Assembly: GCA_028277885.1 (NCBI GenBank)
Contig: JANQFK010000027.1
Location: forward strand, 1 to 64,000
Reading direction: 5' to 3'
From: Myxococcota bacterium
GTDB taxonomy: Bacteria > Myxococcota_A > UBA9160 > UBA6930
Length of the DNA stretch: 64,000 nt
Notes under the pieces: generated by a model
Database searches by the model: none
The model's input: the letters and a program-made list of their open reading frames with translations, nothing else
What the model was told of the DNA's origin: nothing
Translations under genes and position numbers: made by a program
Shown here: positions 22,216 through 31,705 of the stretch, piece after piece
Layout of the letters: every line of letters starts with the position of its first letter
Numbering within the stretch: position 1 is the first letter of the stretch

Positions 22216-25200
22216 ATGTCCCTGTTGGCGCACGTTCGCAGGAAGTCGCCCGAGCCCGAGGCCCGCTACCCCGGCGTGCGGGCCGCCCTCGACGGCAACA
22301 CCGCCGCGATCCTGTGCGAGCGCGAGTCGAGCGACGCGGCCGGCGCCTACCCGATCACGCCCTCGACCCAGATGGGCGAGTACTGGGCCGAGGCGGCCGC
22401 AGCGGGCCACCTCAACGTCTCCGGCCGGCCGCTCATCTTCGTCGAGCCCGAGGGCGAGCACGCGGCCGCGGCGGTCACCGCCGGCATGGCGATGACGGGG
22501 CTGCGCGCCGCGAACTTCTCGTCGGGCCAGGGCATCGCCTACATGCACGAGTCGCTCTACGCCGCCGTCGGCAAGCGACTCACCTACGTGCTCAACATCG
22601 GCGCCCGGGCCATGACCAAGGCCACCCTGAACGTCCACGCCGGACACGACGACTACCACTGCATCGACGACACGGGCTTCTTCCAGCTCTTCGCCCGGGA
22701 CGCCCAGTCCGTGGCGGACCTCAACATCATCGCCCACCGCATCGCCGAGCTGGCGCTCAACCCGGGCGCCGTGGCCCAGGACGGCTTCCTCACCACCCAC
22801 CTGATCGAGTCCATGAGGATCCCGGAGCGCGAGCTGATCGCCGAGTACCTCGGCCGGCCCGACGACGTGATCGAGTGTCCGACACCCGCCCAGCGCATCC
22901 TCTACGGCGAGACCCGGCGGCGCATCCCGCTGCTCTGGGACGTCGACAACCCCGTGATGGCGGGCCTGGTCCAGAACCAGGACGCCTACATGCAGAGCGT
23001 GGCCGCCCAGCGGCCGTTCTTCTTCGACCACATCCAGGAGCTCACCGAGCGCGCCTTCGAGGAGTACGCCGCGCTCACCGGCCGGCGCTACGCCCGCGTG
23101 CTGAGCTACCGGGCCGAGGACGCCGACTACCTGATCCTCGGCCAGGGCAGCCTGATCCCCAGCGCCGAGGCGGTGGCGGACCACCTGCGCGAGACGCGCG
23201 GCGTGAAGGTCGGCGTCGTCGACCTGGTGATGTTCCGCCCGTTCCCGGCGGACCTCGTGGGCGAGCTGCTGAAGGGCAAGAAGGGCGTGGCCGTGCTCGA
23301 GCGCCTCGACCAGCCCCTGGCCGTGGACCTGCCCCTGGTGCGCGAGATCCGCGCGACCCTCTCCAAGTGCCTCGAGAACGGGCGCGACCCCGACCGCCCC
23401 CGCCATCCCGGGCTCGCCGCCTACCGCGACGTCGCCGACGCGCCGCCCCTCTACTCGGGCTCCTTCGGCATGGGGAGCCGGGACCTCCAGCCCGAGGGCA
23501 TCGTCGCCGCCGTGGAGAACATGCTGCCCGACGGAGGGCGCCGCCCGCTCTTCTACCTCTCCATCGACTTCCTGCGCGACGAGCCGGTGACGCCCAAGCA
23601 GGAGATCCACCAGCAGACCATCGAGGACGCCTACCCCCACGTCCGGGAGCTGGCGATCCGCGGCTCCGAGAACCCCAACCTGATGCCCGAGCACAGCATC
23701 ACGCTGCGCTTCCACTCGGTGGGCGGCTGGGGCGCCATCACCACCGGCAAGAACCTGGCGATGACGCTGTTCGACCTGCTGGGCTGGCACATCAAGGCCA
23801 ACCCGAAGTACGGCTCGGAGAAGAAGGGGCAGCCCACCACCTACTACCTGTCCGCCGCGCCGGATCCGATCCGGGTGAACTGCGAGTACTTCTACGTGGA
23901 CGTGGTGCTCTCCCCGGACCCCAACGTGTTCCACCACACCAACGCCCTGGCGGGCCTCAAGGAGGGCGGCGTCTTCGTGATCCAGAGCGAGCGCAGCTCG
24001 CCCGAGGCGGTCTGGGCCGACGTGCCGGCGATCTTCCAGAAGATCCTGATCGACAAGAAGATCCGGCTCTACGCCGTGGACGCCTTCCGCATCGCCCGGG
24101 AGGAGGCCACGGACCCGGACCTGCAGCTGCGCATGCAGGGCATCGCGTTCCAGGGGGCCTTCTTCGCCACCTCGAGCGTGATGGCCGAGGCGGGGCTCGA
24201 CGAGGGGCGCCTGCTCGCCGCCATCGAGAGCCAGCTCCAGCACAAGTTCGGCGCCAAGGGGGCGCGGGTGGTGGCCGACAACCTGCGCGTGGTGAAGCGC
24301 GGCTTCGACGAGGTCCGCGAGATCCCCCACGGCCCGATCACCGAGGCGCGTCCGGGGGAGCGTCCGGCGAGCGCCGGGCCCGCCGTGCCGGTGATGGTCG
24401 AGGCCCTGCCCTCGAGCCAGGCGCCGATCACCGACGTGCATCGCTTCTGGGAGCAGACCGGCTCCTTCTACGTGCGCGGCATGGGGAACGACAACCTCAC
24501 CGACCCGTTCATCGGGCTCGGCGTGATGCCGGCCTCGACGGCGCTGTTCCGGGACATGACCCAGATCCGCTTCCAGCACCCGGAGTGGATCCCCGAGAAC
24601 TGCACCGCCTGCGGCAAGTGCTACACGGTGTGTCCCGACACCGCGATCCCGGGCCTCGTGAACGAGGTCGGCCAGGTGTTCGACACCGTGGTGAAGCGCC
24701 TGCGCAAGCACGGCCGGCCCACGGAGCAGCTCCCCAAGGCGGTGCGCGTGCTGGAGCGCCACCTGCGCGCGAGCCTGCAGCAGGCCAGGGAGACCGACTC
24801 CGTGGAGGGCATGCTCGAGGAGGCCCTGGGCCGCACCCTCGAGGGCGGCGACTTCACGGGGGACGCCAAGGAGGAGCTGCGCAAGGAGCTCGACGGCTTC
24901 CGCGAGGAGCTGGGCGAGTTCCGCCTGGCGCTCTCCCGCCCCTACTTCACGGTGCCCGAGAAGCAGGCGCCGGGCAGCGGCGGGCTGCTCTCCATCACGG
25001 TGAACCCCTACACCTGCAAGGGCTGCATGGAGTGCGTCGAGGTCTGCGACGACGACGCGCTGCGCGCCGTCACCCAGACCGACGAGTCGGTGCAGCGGCT
25101 GCGCGACGAGTGGGACTTCTGGCTCGACCTGCCGACCACGCCGCAGAAGTACGTCCGCGTGGACGACCTCGAGGAGGGCATCGGGGCCCTCGAGACCATC

Positions 25201-27183
25201 CTGCTCGACAAGGGCAACTACCTGCCCTTCACGAGCGGGGACGGCGCCTGCCTGGGCTGCTCCGAGAAGACCGCCGTCCACCTGTTCGTCGCCACCGTCG
25301 AGGCGCTGATGCAGCCCCGCATCGCGAAGCACCTCGACCACCTGAACGACCTGATCGACGGCCTGGAGAAACACATCCAGCTGAAGCTCGTCGAGGAGAT
25401 CCAGGTCGGCGACCCCGAGGCCATGGCGAAGATCGTGGGCGACCTCGGCCAGGGCGACGAGGACGTCACCCTCTCGGACATCGCGGGCCGCATGGAGGCC
25501 CTGCGCGGCGGCGAGCCCATCGACCCCGACTGGCTGCGCCGCGTGACGAAGCTCCTCGCCACGCTGAAGGAGCTGCGCTGGAAGTACCAGCAGGGCACCA
25601 CGGGCCGCGGCCGCTCGAAGCTCGGCATGCTGAACGCCACGGGCTGCACCTCGGTCTGGGGCAGCACCTACCCCTACAACCCCTACCCGTTCCCCTGGGC
25701 GAACCACCTGTTCCAGGACTCCCCGTCCCTCGCCATGGGGGTGTTCGAGGGCCACATGGCCCGGATGGCCGAGGGCTTCCGGGCCATCCGCGCGGCGGAG
25801 CTCGAGCTCGCGGGCGGCTACCGGCCCGCGGAGCACGACGAGGCCCTCACCTACTTCGACTGGCGCCAGTTCAGCGACGAGGAGTGGGAGCTGTGCCCGC
25901 CGGTGGTGGCCGTGGGGGGCGACGGCGCCATGTACGACATCGGCTTCCAGAACCTCTCGCGCCTGATGGCGTCGGGCAAGCCCGTGAAGGTGCTGGTGGT
26001 GGACACCCAGGTCTACTCCAACACCGGCGGCCAGGCCTGCACCTCGGGCTTCACCGGGCAGATCTCCGACATGGCCCAGTTCGGCAAGGCGATCCAGGGC
26101 AAGCAGGAGCCGCGCAAGGAGATCGGGCTCATCGGCATGGCGCACCGCACCACCTACGTGCTCCAGAGCACCATCGCCCACCCGAACCACATGATCGAAG
26201 GCTTCATCCGCGGCCTGAAGGCCCGGCGCCCGGCGCTCTTCAACCTGTACAGCTCGTGCCAGCCCGAGCACGGGATCGGCGACGACATGAGCCACCACCA
26301 GGCGAAGCTCGCCGTGGAGTCCCGTGCCTACCCGCTGTTCCGTTACGACCCCGACGGCGGCGAGACCCCGGAGGAGTGCTTCGACCTCGAGGGCAACCCC
26401 GATGCCTCCGCGGACTGGCCCCGCTACAAGCTGAAGTACCGCCAGGGCGGGCGCGAGCTCGAGATGGAGCTGCCGCTCACCTTCGGCGACTTCGCGATCA
26501 GCGAGGTGCGCTTCCGCAAGCACTTCCGCAAGGCGCCGCCGGACACCTGGAACGACGCCATGGTGCCCATGGCGGAGTTCCTCGAGCTCGAGCCCGAGGA
26601 CCGGGAGGGGAAGTTCCCGTACCTGTGGACCGTGGACCGCGACCAGCAGCTCTCGCGCCTCATCGCCGACGAGGCGATGGTCGAGTCCTGCGAGGACCGG
26701 CGGGGCTTCTGGCGCATGCTGCGCTCGCTCGCGGGCGAAGGCGAGGAGCCGCCCTCGGCGGCGGACCTCGAGGACCGCGTGCGCCAGGACGTGGTGGCGC
26801 GCCTGGCGGCGGGGCTGATGAAGCTCGCCGGGGGCGAGGGGGACGCCGGCGCGGTGCTCTCGGACCTGGCCGCGGTGCCCGGCGCCGCGGGCCCTGCGGG
26901 CGAAGCCGCGGGGGCCCCGACTCCCGCCGGCGACTTCATGGCCCCCTGGATCGACACCCCGGATTGCACCTCCTGCGACGAGTGCATCCAGCTGAACCCG
27001 CGCATCTTCGCCTACGACGACCAGGGCAAGGCCTTCATCCAGGACGCCGAGGGCGGGCCCTATCGCGACCTCGTGAAGGCGGCCGAGCGCTGCACCGCGC
27101 GCGTCATCCACCCGGGCCTGCCCCGGGACCGCAGCGCGAAGGACGTCGACAAGTGGATCGAGCGCGGCAGCAAGTACAACTGA
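22216..27183 (+). CDS. Large (1655 aa) pyruvate/2-oxoacid:ferredoxin oxidoreductase-like protein with extra C-terminal ferredoxin-like segment
   Basis: YPITPSTQMGEYWAE, CTACGKCYTVCPDTAIPG, CKGCMECVEVCDDDAL, GDGACLGCSEKTAVHLF, GGDGAMYDIGFQNLSR, YSNTGGQACTSGFTGQISDM (TPP domain), C-terminal CTSCDECIQLNPRIFAYDDQGKAFI; strong SD AGGAGG. Confidence 0.88.
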   Translation: MSLLAHVRRKSPEPEARYPGVRAALDGNTAAILCERESSDAAGAYPITPSTQMGEYWAEAAAAGHLNVSGRPLIFVEPEGEHAAAAVTAGMAMTGLRAANFSSGQGIAYMHESLYAAVGKRLTYVLNIGARAMTKATLNVHAGHDDYHCIDDTGFFQLFARDAQSVADLNIIAHRIAELALNPGAVAQDGFLTTHLIESMRIPERELIAEYLGRPDDVIECPTPAQRILYGETRRRIPLLWDVDNPVMAGLVQNQDAYMQSVAAQRPFFFDHIQELTERAFEEYAALTGRRYARVLSYRAEDADYLILGQGSLIPSAEAVADHLRETRGVKVGVVDLVMFRPFPADLVGELLKGKKGVAVLERLDQPLAVDLPLVREIRATLSKCLENGRDPDRPRHPGLAAYRDVADAPPLYSGSFGMGSRDLQPEGIVAAVENMLPDGGRRPLFYLSIDFLRDEPVTPKQEIHQQTIEDAYPHVRELAIRGSENPNLMPEHSITLRFHSVGGWGAITTGKNLAMTLFDLLGWHIKANPKYGSEKKGQPTTYYLSAAPDPIRVNCEYFYVDVVLSPDPNVFHHTNALAGLKEGGVFVIQSERSSPEAVWADVPAIFQKILIDKKIRLYAVDAFRIAREEATDPDLQLRMQGIAFQGAFFATSSVMAEAGLDEGRLLAAIESQLQHKFGAKGARVVADNLRVVKRGFDEVREIPHGPITEARPGERPASAGPAVPVMVEALPSSQAPITDVHRFWEQTGSFYVRGMGNDNLTDPFIGLGVMPASTALFRDMTQIRFQHPEWIPENCTACGKCYTVCPDTAIPGLVNEVGQVFDTVVKRLRKHGRPTEQLPKAVRVLERHLRASLQQARETDSVEGMLEEALGRTLEGGDFTGDAKEELRKELDGFREELGEFRLALSRPYFTVPEKQAPGSGGLLSITVNPYTCKGCMECVEVCDDDALRAVTQTDESVQRLRDEWDFWLDLPTTPQKYVRVDDLEEGIGALETILLDKGNYLPFTSGDGACLGCSEKTAVHLFVATVEALMQPRIAKHLDHLNDLIDGLEKHIQLKLVEEIQVGDPEAMAKIVGDLGQGDEDVTLSDIAGRMEALRGGEPIDPDWLRRVTKLLATLKELRWKYQQGTTGRGRSKLGMLNATGCTSVWGSTYPYNPYPFPWANHLFQDSPSLAMGVFEGHMARMAEGFRAIRAAELELAGGYRPAEHDEALTYFDWRQFSDEEWELCPPVVAVGGDGAMYDIGFQNLSRLMASGKPVKVLVVDTQVYSNTGGQACTSGFTGQISDMAQFGKAIQGKQEPRKEIGLIGMAHRTTYVLQSTIAHPNHMIEGFIRGLKARRPALFNLYSSCQPEHGIGDDMSHHQAKLAVESRAYPLFRYDPDGGETPEECFDLEGNPDASADWPRYKLKYRQGGRELEMELPLTFGDFAISEVRFRKHFRKAPPDTWNDAMVPMAEFLELEPEDREGKFPYLWTVDRDQQLSRLIADEAMVESCEDRRGFWRMLRSLAGEGEEPPSAADLEDRVRQDVVARLAAGLMKLAGGEGDAGAVLSDLAAVPGAAGPAGEAAGAPTPAGDFMAPWIDTPDCTSCDECIQLNPRIFAYDDQGKAFIQDAEGGPYRDLVKAAERCTARVIHPGLPRDRSAKDVDKWIERGSKYN

Positions 27184-27214
27184 GGCCGGCAGCGGTACCG
27201 GGAGCGGACCGGCG

Positions 27215-28564
27215 ATGAGGGCGGGCGGGCTGCTCGGGCTCAAGACCTTTCGCCACGGCGTGCACCCGCCGGAGGCGAAGGACGAGACCCGCGACCTCCC
27301 GATCCGGCGCTTCCCCTTCGCGCCGCTGCTGGTGGTGCCCCTCGTGCAGCACCTGGGCCGGCCGTCCCTGCCCGTGGTGCGCGAGGGCGAGGAGGTGCTG
27401 CGCGGCCAGCCCATCGCGCGGCCCGACGGCTTCGTGTCCGTCGCGATGCACGCGCCCGCCACGGGCGTGGTGCGCCGCATCGCGCTCACGCCCAGCATCT
27501 CGGGCCGCATGGTGCCCGGCGTCTACCTCGAGCCCCGGCCCGGGTCGACCCAGGAGGTGATGGACGGGACGCCGTGCCCGCCGGACGCGAGCCCCGAGGA
27601 GATCGTCACCGCCATCCAGGAGGCCGGCGTCGTCGGCCTGGGCGGTGCCGCCTTCCCCACCCACGTGAAGCTCGCGATCCCCGAGGACCGGCGCTGCGAC
27701 ACGCTGCTGCTGAACGGCGCCGAGTGCGAGCCCTACCTCACCACGGACCACCGCGTGATGCTCGAGCAGCGCGACGACGTCTTCACGGGCATCCGCTACC
27801 TGCTGCGCGTCACCGGCGCCGAGCGCGCCATCGTGGCGGTGGAGGCCAACAAGCGCGACGCCGCGGAGCACCTCGAGAAGGGCCTGCCCGCGGACCTCCC
27901 GGTCTCCGTCGAGGTGCTGCGGGTCAAGTACCCCCAGGGCGCCGAGAAGATGCTGATCAGCGCGCTGCTCGGGCGCGAGGTGCCCTCGGGCGGCCTGCCC
28001 CTCGACGCCGGCGCGCTGTGCGTCAACGTCGCCACGGCGGCGGAGATCGGCCGCCTGCTGCCCCACGGCCGGGGCATCCAGGAGCGCGTCATCACGGTGA
28101 CCGGCCCGGCGGTCCGCGATAGGGGCAACTACCGCATCCCCATCGGCACCCCGCTGCGCTTCCTGCTCGACCACGTGGGCACCGCGGACGACGTGGGCCG
28201 GGTGTTCCTGGGCGGGCCGATGATGGGGGCCGCCGCGCCCTCCCTCGACGTCCCGATCACCAAGGGAACCTCGGGGGTGGTGGCGTTCACGGACGCCGAG
28301 GCCGAGCGCACCCATCGCCACGTCTACCCCTGCATCCGCTGCGGCTACTGCGTGGACGCCTGTCCGATGTTCCTGAACCCCCAGCAGCTCGGTCAGCTCG
28401 CCGCCGGCCAGGAGTACGGCGCCATGGCGGACGAGCACCACCTGATGGACTGCTTCGAGTGCGGCTCCTGCTCCTTCGTCTGCCCCTCCCACATCCCGCT
28501 GGTGCAGCGCTTCCGCGTCGCCAAGGCGGCGGTCCGCAAGGCGGCCGCGAAGGCGCCGGCATGA
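27215..28564 (+). CDS. rnfC: Rnf electron transport complex subunit C
   Basis: GLLGLKTFRHGVHPPEAKDET, VGLGGAAFPTHVKL, LLNGAECEPYLTTDHRVMLE, CIRCGYCVDACPMFLNPQQL, CFECGSCSFVCPSHIPLVQRFRVAK. Confidence 0.95.
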   Translation: MRAGGLLGLKTFRHGVHPPEAKDETRDLPIRRFPFAPLLVVPLVQHLGRPSLPVVREGEEVLRGQPIARPDGFVSVAMHAPATGVVRRIALTPSISGRMVPGVYLEPRPGSTQEVMDGTPCPPDASPEEIVTAIQEAGVVGLGGAAFPTHVKLAIPEDRRCDTLLLNGAECEPYLTTDHRVMLEQRDDVFTGIRYLLRVTGAERAIVAVEANKRDAAEHLEKGLPADLPVSVEVLRVKYPQGAEKMLISALLGREVPSGGLPLDAGALCVNVATAAEIGRLLPHGRGIQERVITVTGPAVRDRGNYRIPIGTPLRFLLDHVGTADDVGRVFLGGPMMGAAAPSLDVPITKGTSGVVAFTDAEAERTHRHVYPCIRCGYCVDACPMFLNPQQLGQLAAGQEYGAMADEHHLMDCFECGSCSFVCPSHIPLVQRFRVAKAAVRKAAAKAPA

Positions 28565-29586
28565 GCCACGCACCCACGGGCACCCTCGAGATCCGCACCT
28601 CCCCCCACGTGCTCTCGGGCTACTCCGTCGACACCATCATGTTCAACGTGGTGCTCGCGCTGCTGCCCGCCAGCGCCTTCGCGGTCTGGGCCTTCGGCTG
28701 GACCGCGCTCCTCACCCTCGCCACCGCGGTGGCGGCGTGCCTCGCCACGGAGCGCGTCGCGGGTCGGCTCTCGGGCGGCGGCTCGACCCTGGCCGACGGC
28801 TCCGCCGCCATCGCGGGCCTGCTCTACGGCCTCACCCTCCCGCCCGGGCTGCCGCTCTGGATGGTGGCGGTGGGCGGCGTGTTCGGCCTCGGGGTCGGCA
28901 AGGCGCTCTTCGGCGGCCTCGGCATGAACCCCTTCAACCCGGCCCTGGTGGGGCGCGCCTTCGTCCAGGCCGCCTTCCCGGTGCCGATGACGACCTGGGT
29001 GCCCGCCTTCGCGCCCGAGCGCTTCGCCGCGCTGCCGCCCTCGACCCTGACGCCGCCCTTCACGGCGCCGGTCTACGACGCCGTCACCGGCGCCACCCCG
29101 CTCGCGCTCTGGAAGTTCGAGCGCGTCACCGTCTCCGCGAGCGACGCCGCCATGGGGTTCATCGCGGGCTCCACGGGCGAGACCTGCGCGGTCCTGATCC
29201 TGCTGGGCGGCGCCTACCTGGTGGCGCGCAACATGATGAGCTGGCGCATCCCGGTGGCGATCTTCGCCAGCGTGGCGCTGCTGAGCGGCGCCCTCCACGC
29301 CCTCGGTCCCGACGTCTGCCCGCCGCCGCTCTTCATGCTGTTCTCCGGCGGGCTCGCCCTGGGAGCGGTCTTCATGGCCACCGACATGGTGAGCTCGCCC
29401 ATGACCGGGCGCGCCTGCGTCGCCTACGGCGTCGTGATCGGCGTCCTCACGGTGGTGATCCGCGTCTGGGGCGGGCTGCCCGAGGGCGTCATGTACGCGA
29501 TCCTGTTCGGCAACGCCCTCACCCCGCACCTCGACCGCTGGCTCCAGCCGCGGGTCTACGGCACGCGGGCGGAGGCGGGCTCGTGA
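28561..29586 (+). CDS. rnfD: Rnf electron transport complex subunit D
   Basis: RTSPHVLSGYSVDTIMFNVVLALLPA; FGGLGMNPFNPALVGRAFVQAAFP; DAVTGATPL flavinylation motif; ATGA overlap with rnfC. Confidence 0.94.
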   Translation: MSHAPTGTLEIRTSPHVLSGYSVDTIMFNVVLALLPASAFAVWAFGWTALLTLATAVAACLATERVAGRLSGGGSTLADGSAAIAGLLYGLTLPPGLPLWMVAVGGVFGLGVGKALFGGLGMNPFNPALVGRAFVQAAFPVPMTTWVPAFAPERFAALPPSTLTPPFTAPVYDAVTGATPLALWKFERVTVSASDAAMGFIAGSTGETCAVLILLGGAYLVARNMMSWRIPVAIFASVALLSGALHALGPDVCPPPLFMLFSGGLALGAVFMATDMVSSPMTGRACVAYGVVIGVLTVVIRVWGGLPEGVMYAILFGNALTPHLDRWLQPRVYGTRAEAGS

Positions 29587-30263
29587 GCGCGGCGCCCCCG
29601 GGCGAGCAGCCGCGGGTCTGGCCGATGTACCGCGCCATGGTGGGGGTGGGCCTGATGTGCGGCCTGCTGATCGTGGGCGTCTTCCAGTGGACGGGGCCGC
29701 GCATCGCCCGCAACCGCGCCGAGGCCCTCGAGCGCGCCATCTTCCAGGTGCTGCCCGCGGCGCGCTCGAGCACCACGTTCCGCCTCGTCGACGGCGAGCG
29801 CTTCGAGCCCCGCGGCGAGGGCGACGCCGCCGACTCCCTCGTCCACGCGGGCTACGACGCCGAGGGCGAGCTGGTGGGCCTCGCCCTCGAGGGCCGGGGG
29901 ATGGGCTACCAGGACGTCATCCACGTGCTCTTCGGCTACGCCTTCGCCGACGAGACCGTGGTGGGGATCCGCGTGCTCGAGAGCCGCGAGACCCCGGGCC
30001 TGGGCGACCGCATCGAGACCGATCCCGGCTTCCTCGCGAACTTCGACGCGTTGGACGTGCGCCTCGACGAGAGCGGGAGCGCCCTCGCCCACGCCATCGA
30101 GCCGGTGAAGCCCGGCGAGAAGACCGAAGCCTGGCAGGTGGACGGCATCACCGGCGCCACCATCTCCTCGGTCGCCATCGCGAACATCCTCGACCAGAGC
30201 GCGGCGTTCTGGATCCCGCGGATCCGGGCCCGGCTCGACGACTTCCGGGGAGCGCAGCCGTGA
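29583..30263 (+). CDS. rnfG: Rnf electron transport complex subunit G (FMN-binding)
   Basis: Single N-terminal TM, VVGIRVLESRETPGLGDRIETD, VDGITGATISSVAIANI flavinylation motif; GTGA overlap with rnfD. Confidence 0.93.
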   Translation: MSAAPPGEQPRVWPMYRAMVGVGLMCGLLIVGVFQWTGPRIARNRAEALERAIFQVLPAARSSTTFRLVDGERFEPRGEGDAADSLVHAGYDAEGELVGLALEGRGMGYQDVIHVLFGYAFADETVVGIRVLESRETPGLGDRIETDPGFLANFDALDVRLDESGSALAHAIEPVKPGEKTEAWQVDGITGATISSVAIANILDQSAAFWIPRIRARLDDFRGAQP

Positions 30264-30922
30264 GCGACGAGAGCGTGCCGACACCGGGCACCGACGAGTT
30301 CGTGAAGGGCCTGTGGCGCGAGAACCCGGTCTTCGTGCAGGTGCTGGGGATGTGCCCCGCCCTGGCGGTCTCGAACACGGCCCGCAACGCCCTCGCCATG
30401 GGGCTCGCCACCCTGTTCGTCCTGGTGGGCTCCAACCTGGTCGTCTCCTCGCTGCGCCACTTCGTGCCGCGCCAGGTCCGCATCGCGACCTACATCCTCG
30501 TGATCGCCACCTTCGTCACCGTGGTCGACTACGCGATCCAGGCCATCAGCCTCGATCTCCACAAGGCCCTCGGCGCCTTCATCTCGCTGATCGTGGTGAA
30601 CTGCCTCATCCTGGGCCGCGCCGAGGCCTTCGCCTCGCGCAACCACGTCGGGACGGCGCTCCTCGACGCGCTCGGCATGGGGACGGGCTTCGTGCTGGCC
30701 CTCCTCTCCCTCGGTGCCGTGCGGGAGATCCTCGGCAGCGGCAGCCTGTTCGGCGTGCCGCTCTTCCACGAGGGCTTCCAGGGCTGGGTGGTGATGATCC
30801 TGCCGGCGGGCGGCTTCTTCACCCTGGCGGGCTGGCTGCTGCTGTTCAACTGGCTGCGCGAGCGCCGGGCGACCCGGCTCGCCGCGCTGGAGCCCGTCGG
30901 GGCCACGGGAGGCGGACGATGA
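30260..30922 (+). CDS. rnfE: Rnf electron transport complex subunit E
   Basis: EFVKGLWRENPVFVQVLGMCPALAVSNTARNALAMGLAT, polytopic; GTGA overlap with rnfG. Confidence 0.93.
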   Translation: MSDESVPTPGTDEFVKGLWRENPVFVQVLGMCPALAVSNTARNALAMGLATLFVLVGSNLVVSSLRHFVPRQVRIATYILVIATFVTVVDYAIQAISLDLHKALGAFISLIVVNCLILGRAEAFASRNHVGTALLDALGMGTGFVLALLSLGAVREILGSGSLFGVPLFHEGFQGWVVMILPAGGFFTLAGWLLLFNWLRERRATRLAALEPVGATGGGR

Positions 30923-31500
30923 GCGGCGAGCCGCTGTGGGCGATCTTCGTGAACGCGTCGCTCATCAACAACTTCGTGCTCGCCTACTTCCTGGGACTGT
31001 GCCCGTTCCTGGGCGTCTCGGGCAAGCTCGCCACGGCGAGCCGCATGGGCGGGGCGGTGACCTTCGTGATGCTCGTGAGCTCGGTGTGCGCCTTCGGGAT
31101 CCAGCGGGCCCTGGTGGCCATCGACGCCCCCTACCTGCGCCTCATCTCCTTCATCGCCGTGATCGCCTCCACGGTCCAGCTGGTGGAGATGTTCGTGAAG
31201 AAGGTGAGCCCGGAGCTGTTCCGCCAGCTCGGCATCTTCCTGCCCCTCATCACCACCAACTGCGCGATTCTCGGCCTGGCGCTGTTCCAGACCAACAAGG
31301 GCTACGACTTCGTCGAGTGCCTGGTCTACGCCCTGGGGGCCGGGGCGGGCTTCACCCTGGCCCTGGTGCTGATGGCGGGGCTGCGCGAGAAGCTCGAGCT
31401 GGCGAGCCTTCCCGACGTGGTGCGCGGCGCCGCGCTCTCGCTGGTGCTGGCCGGCATCCTCTCCATCACCTTCATGGGCTTCGCGGGCCTGGGGAGCTGA
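30919..31500 (+). CDS. rnfA: Rnf electron transport complex subunit A
   Basis: LWAIFVNASLINNFVLAYFLGLCPFLGVSGKL, FLPLITTNCAILGLALF; ATGA overlap with rnfE. Confidence 0.94.
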   Translation: MSGEPLWAIFVNASLINNFVLAYFLGLCPFLGVSGKLATASRMGGAVTFVMLVSSVCAFGIQRALVAIDAPYLRLISFIAVIASTVQLVEMFVKKVSPELFRQLGIFLPLITTNCAILGLALFQTNKGYDFVECLVYALGAGAGFTLALVLMAGLREKLELASLPDVVRGAALSLVLAGILSITFMGFAGLGS

Positions 31501-31504
31501 GCGC

Positions 31505-31705
31505 ATGGCCGGAACCCTCGTCGGCATGCTCCTCGTCGCCGCCCTCGCCGTGGGGTGGGTCGCGGTCCAGCGCGCCTGGGCCCGCGCCTTCCCCGACGCC
31601 TTCGACGATCCCGACGTGCTGGCCGGCCGCGCCGGCTGCCACGGCTGTGGCTGCACGACCCCCTGCCCGCGGCGAGCCCGCCGCGACCCGGAGGAGACAC
31701 CGTGA
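31505..31705 (+). CDS. NqrM-like small membrane protein with Cys cluster
   Basis: 66 aa: one N-terminal TM helix then AGCHGCGCTTPCPRR; CxCxxxC spacing resembles the CDCDNPC segment of Vibrio NqrM (DUF539). Confidence 0.6.
   Translation: MAGTLVGMLLVAALAVGWVAVQRAWARAFPDAFDDPDVLAGRAGCHGCGCTTPCPRRARRDPEETP

Noticed and set aside
21271-27510. 2079-aa minus-strand ORF opposite the PFOR/RnfB genes
   Set aside because: Shadow ORF caused by high-GC codon bias; Ala/His/Val-rich without domain motifs, antisense to clearly conserved proteins.
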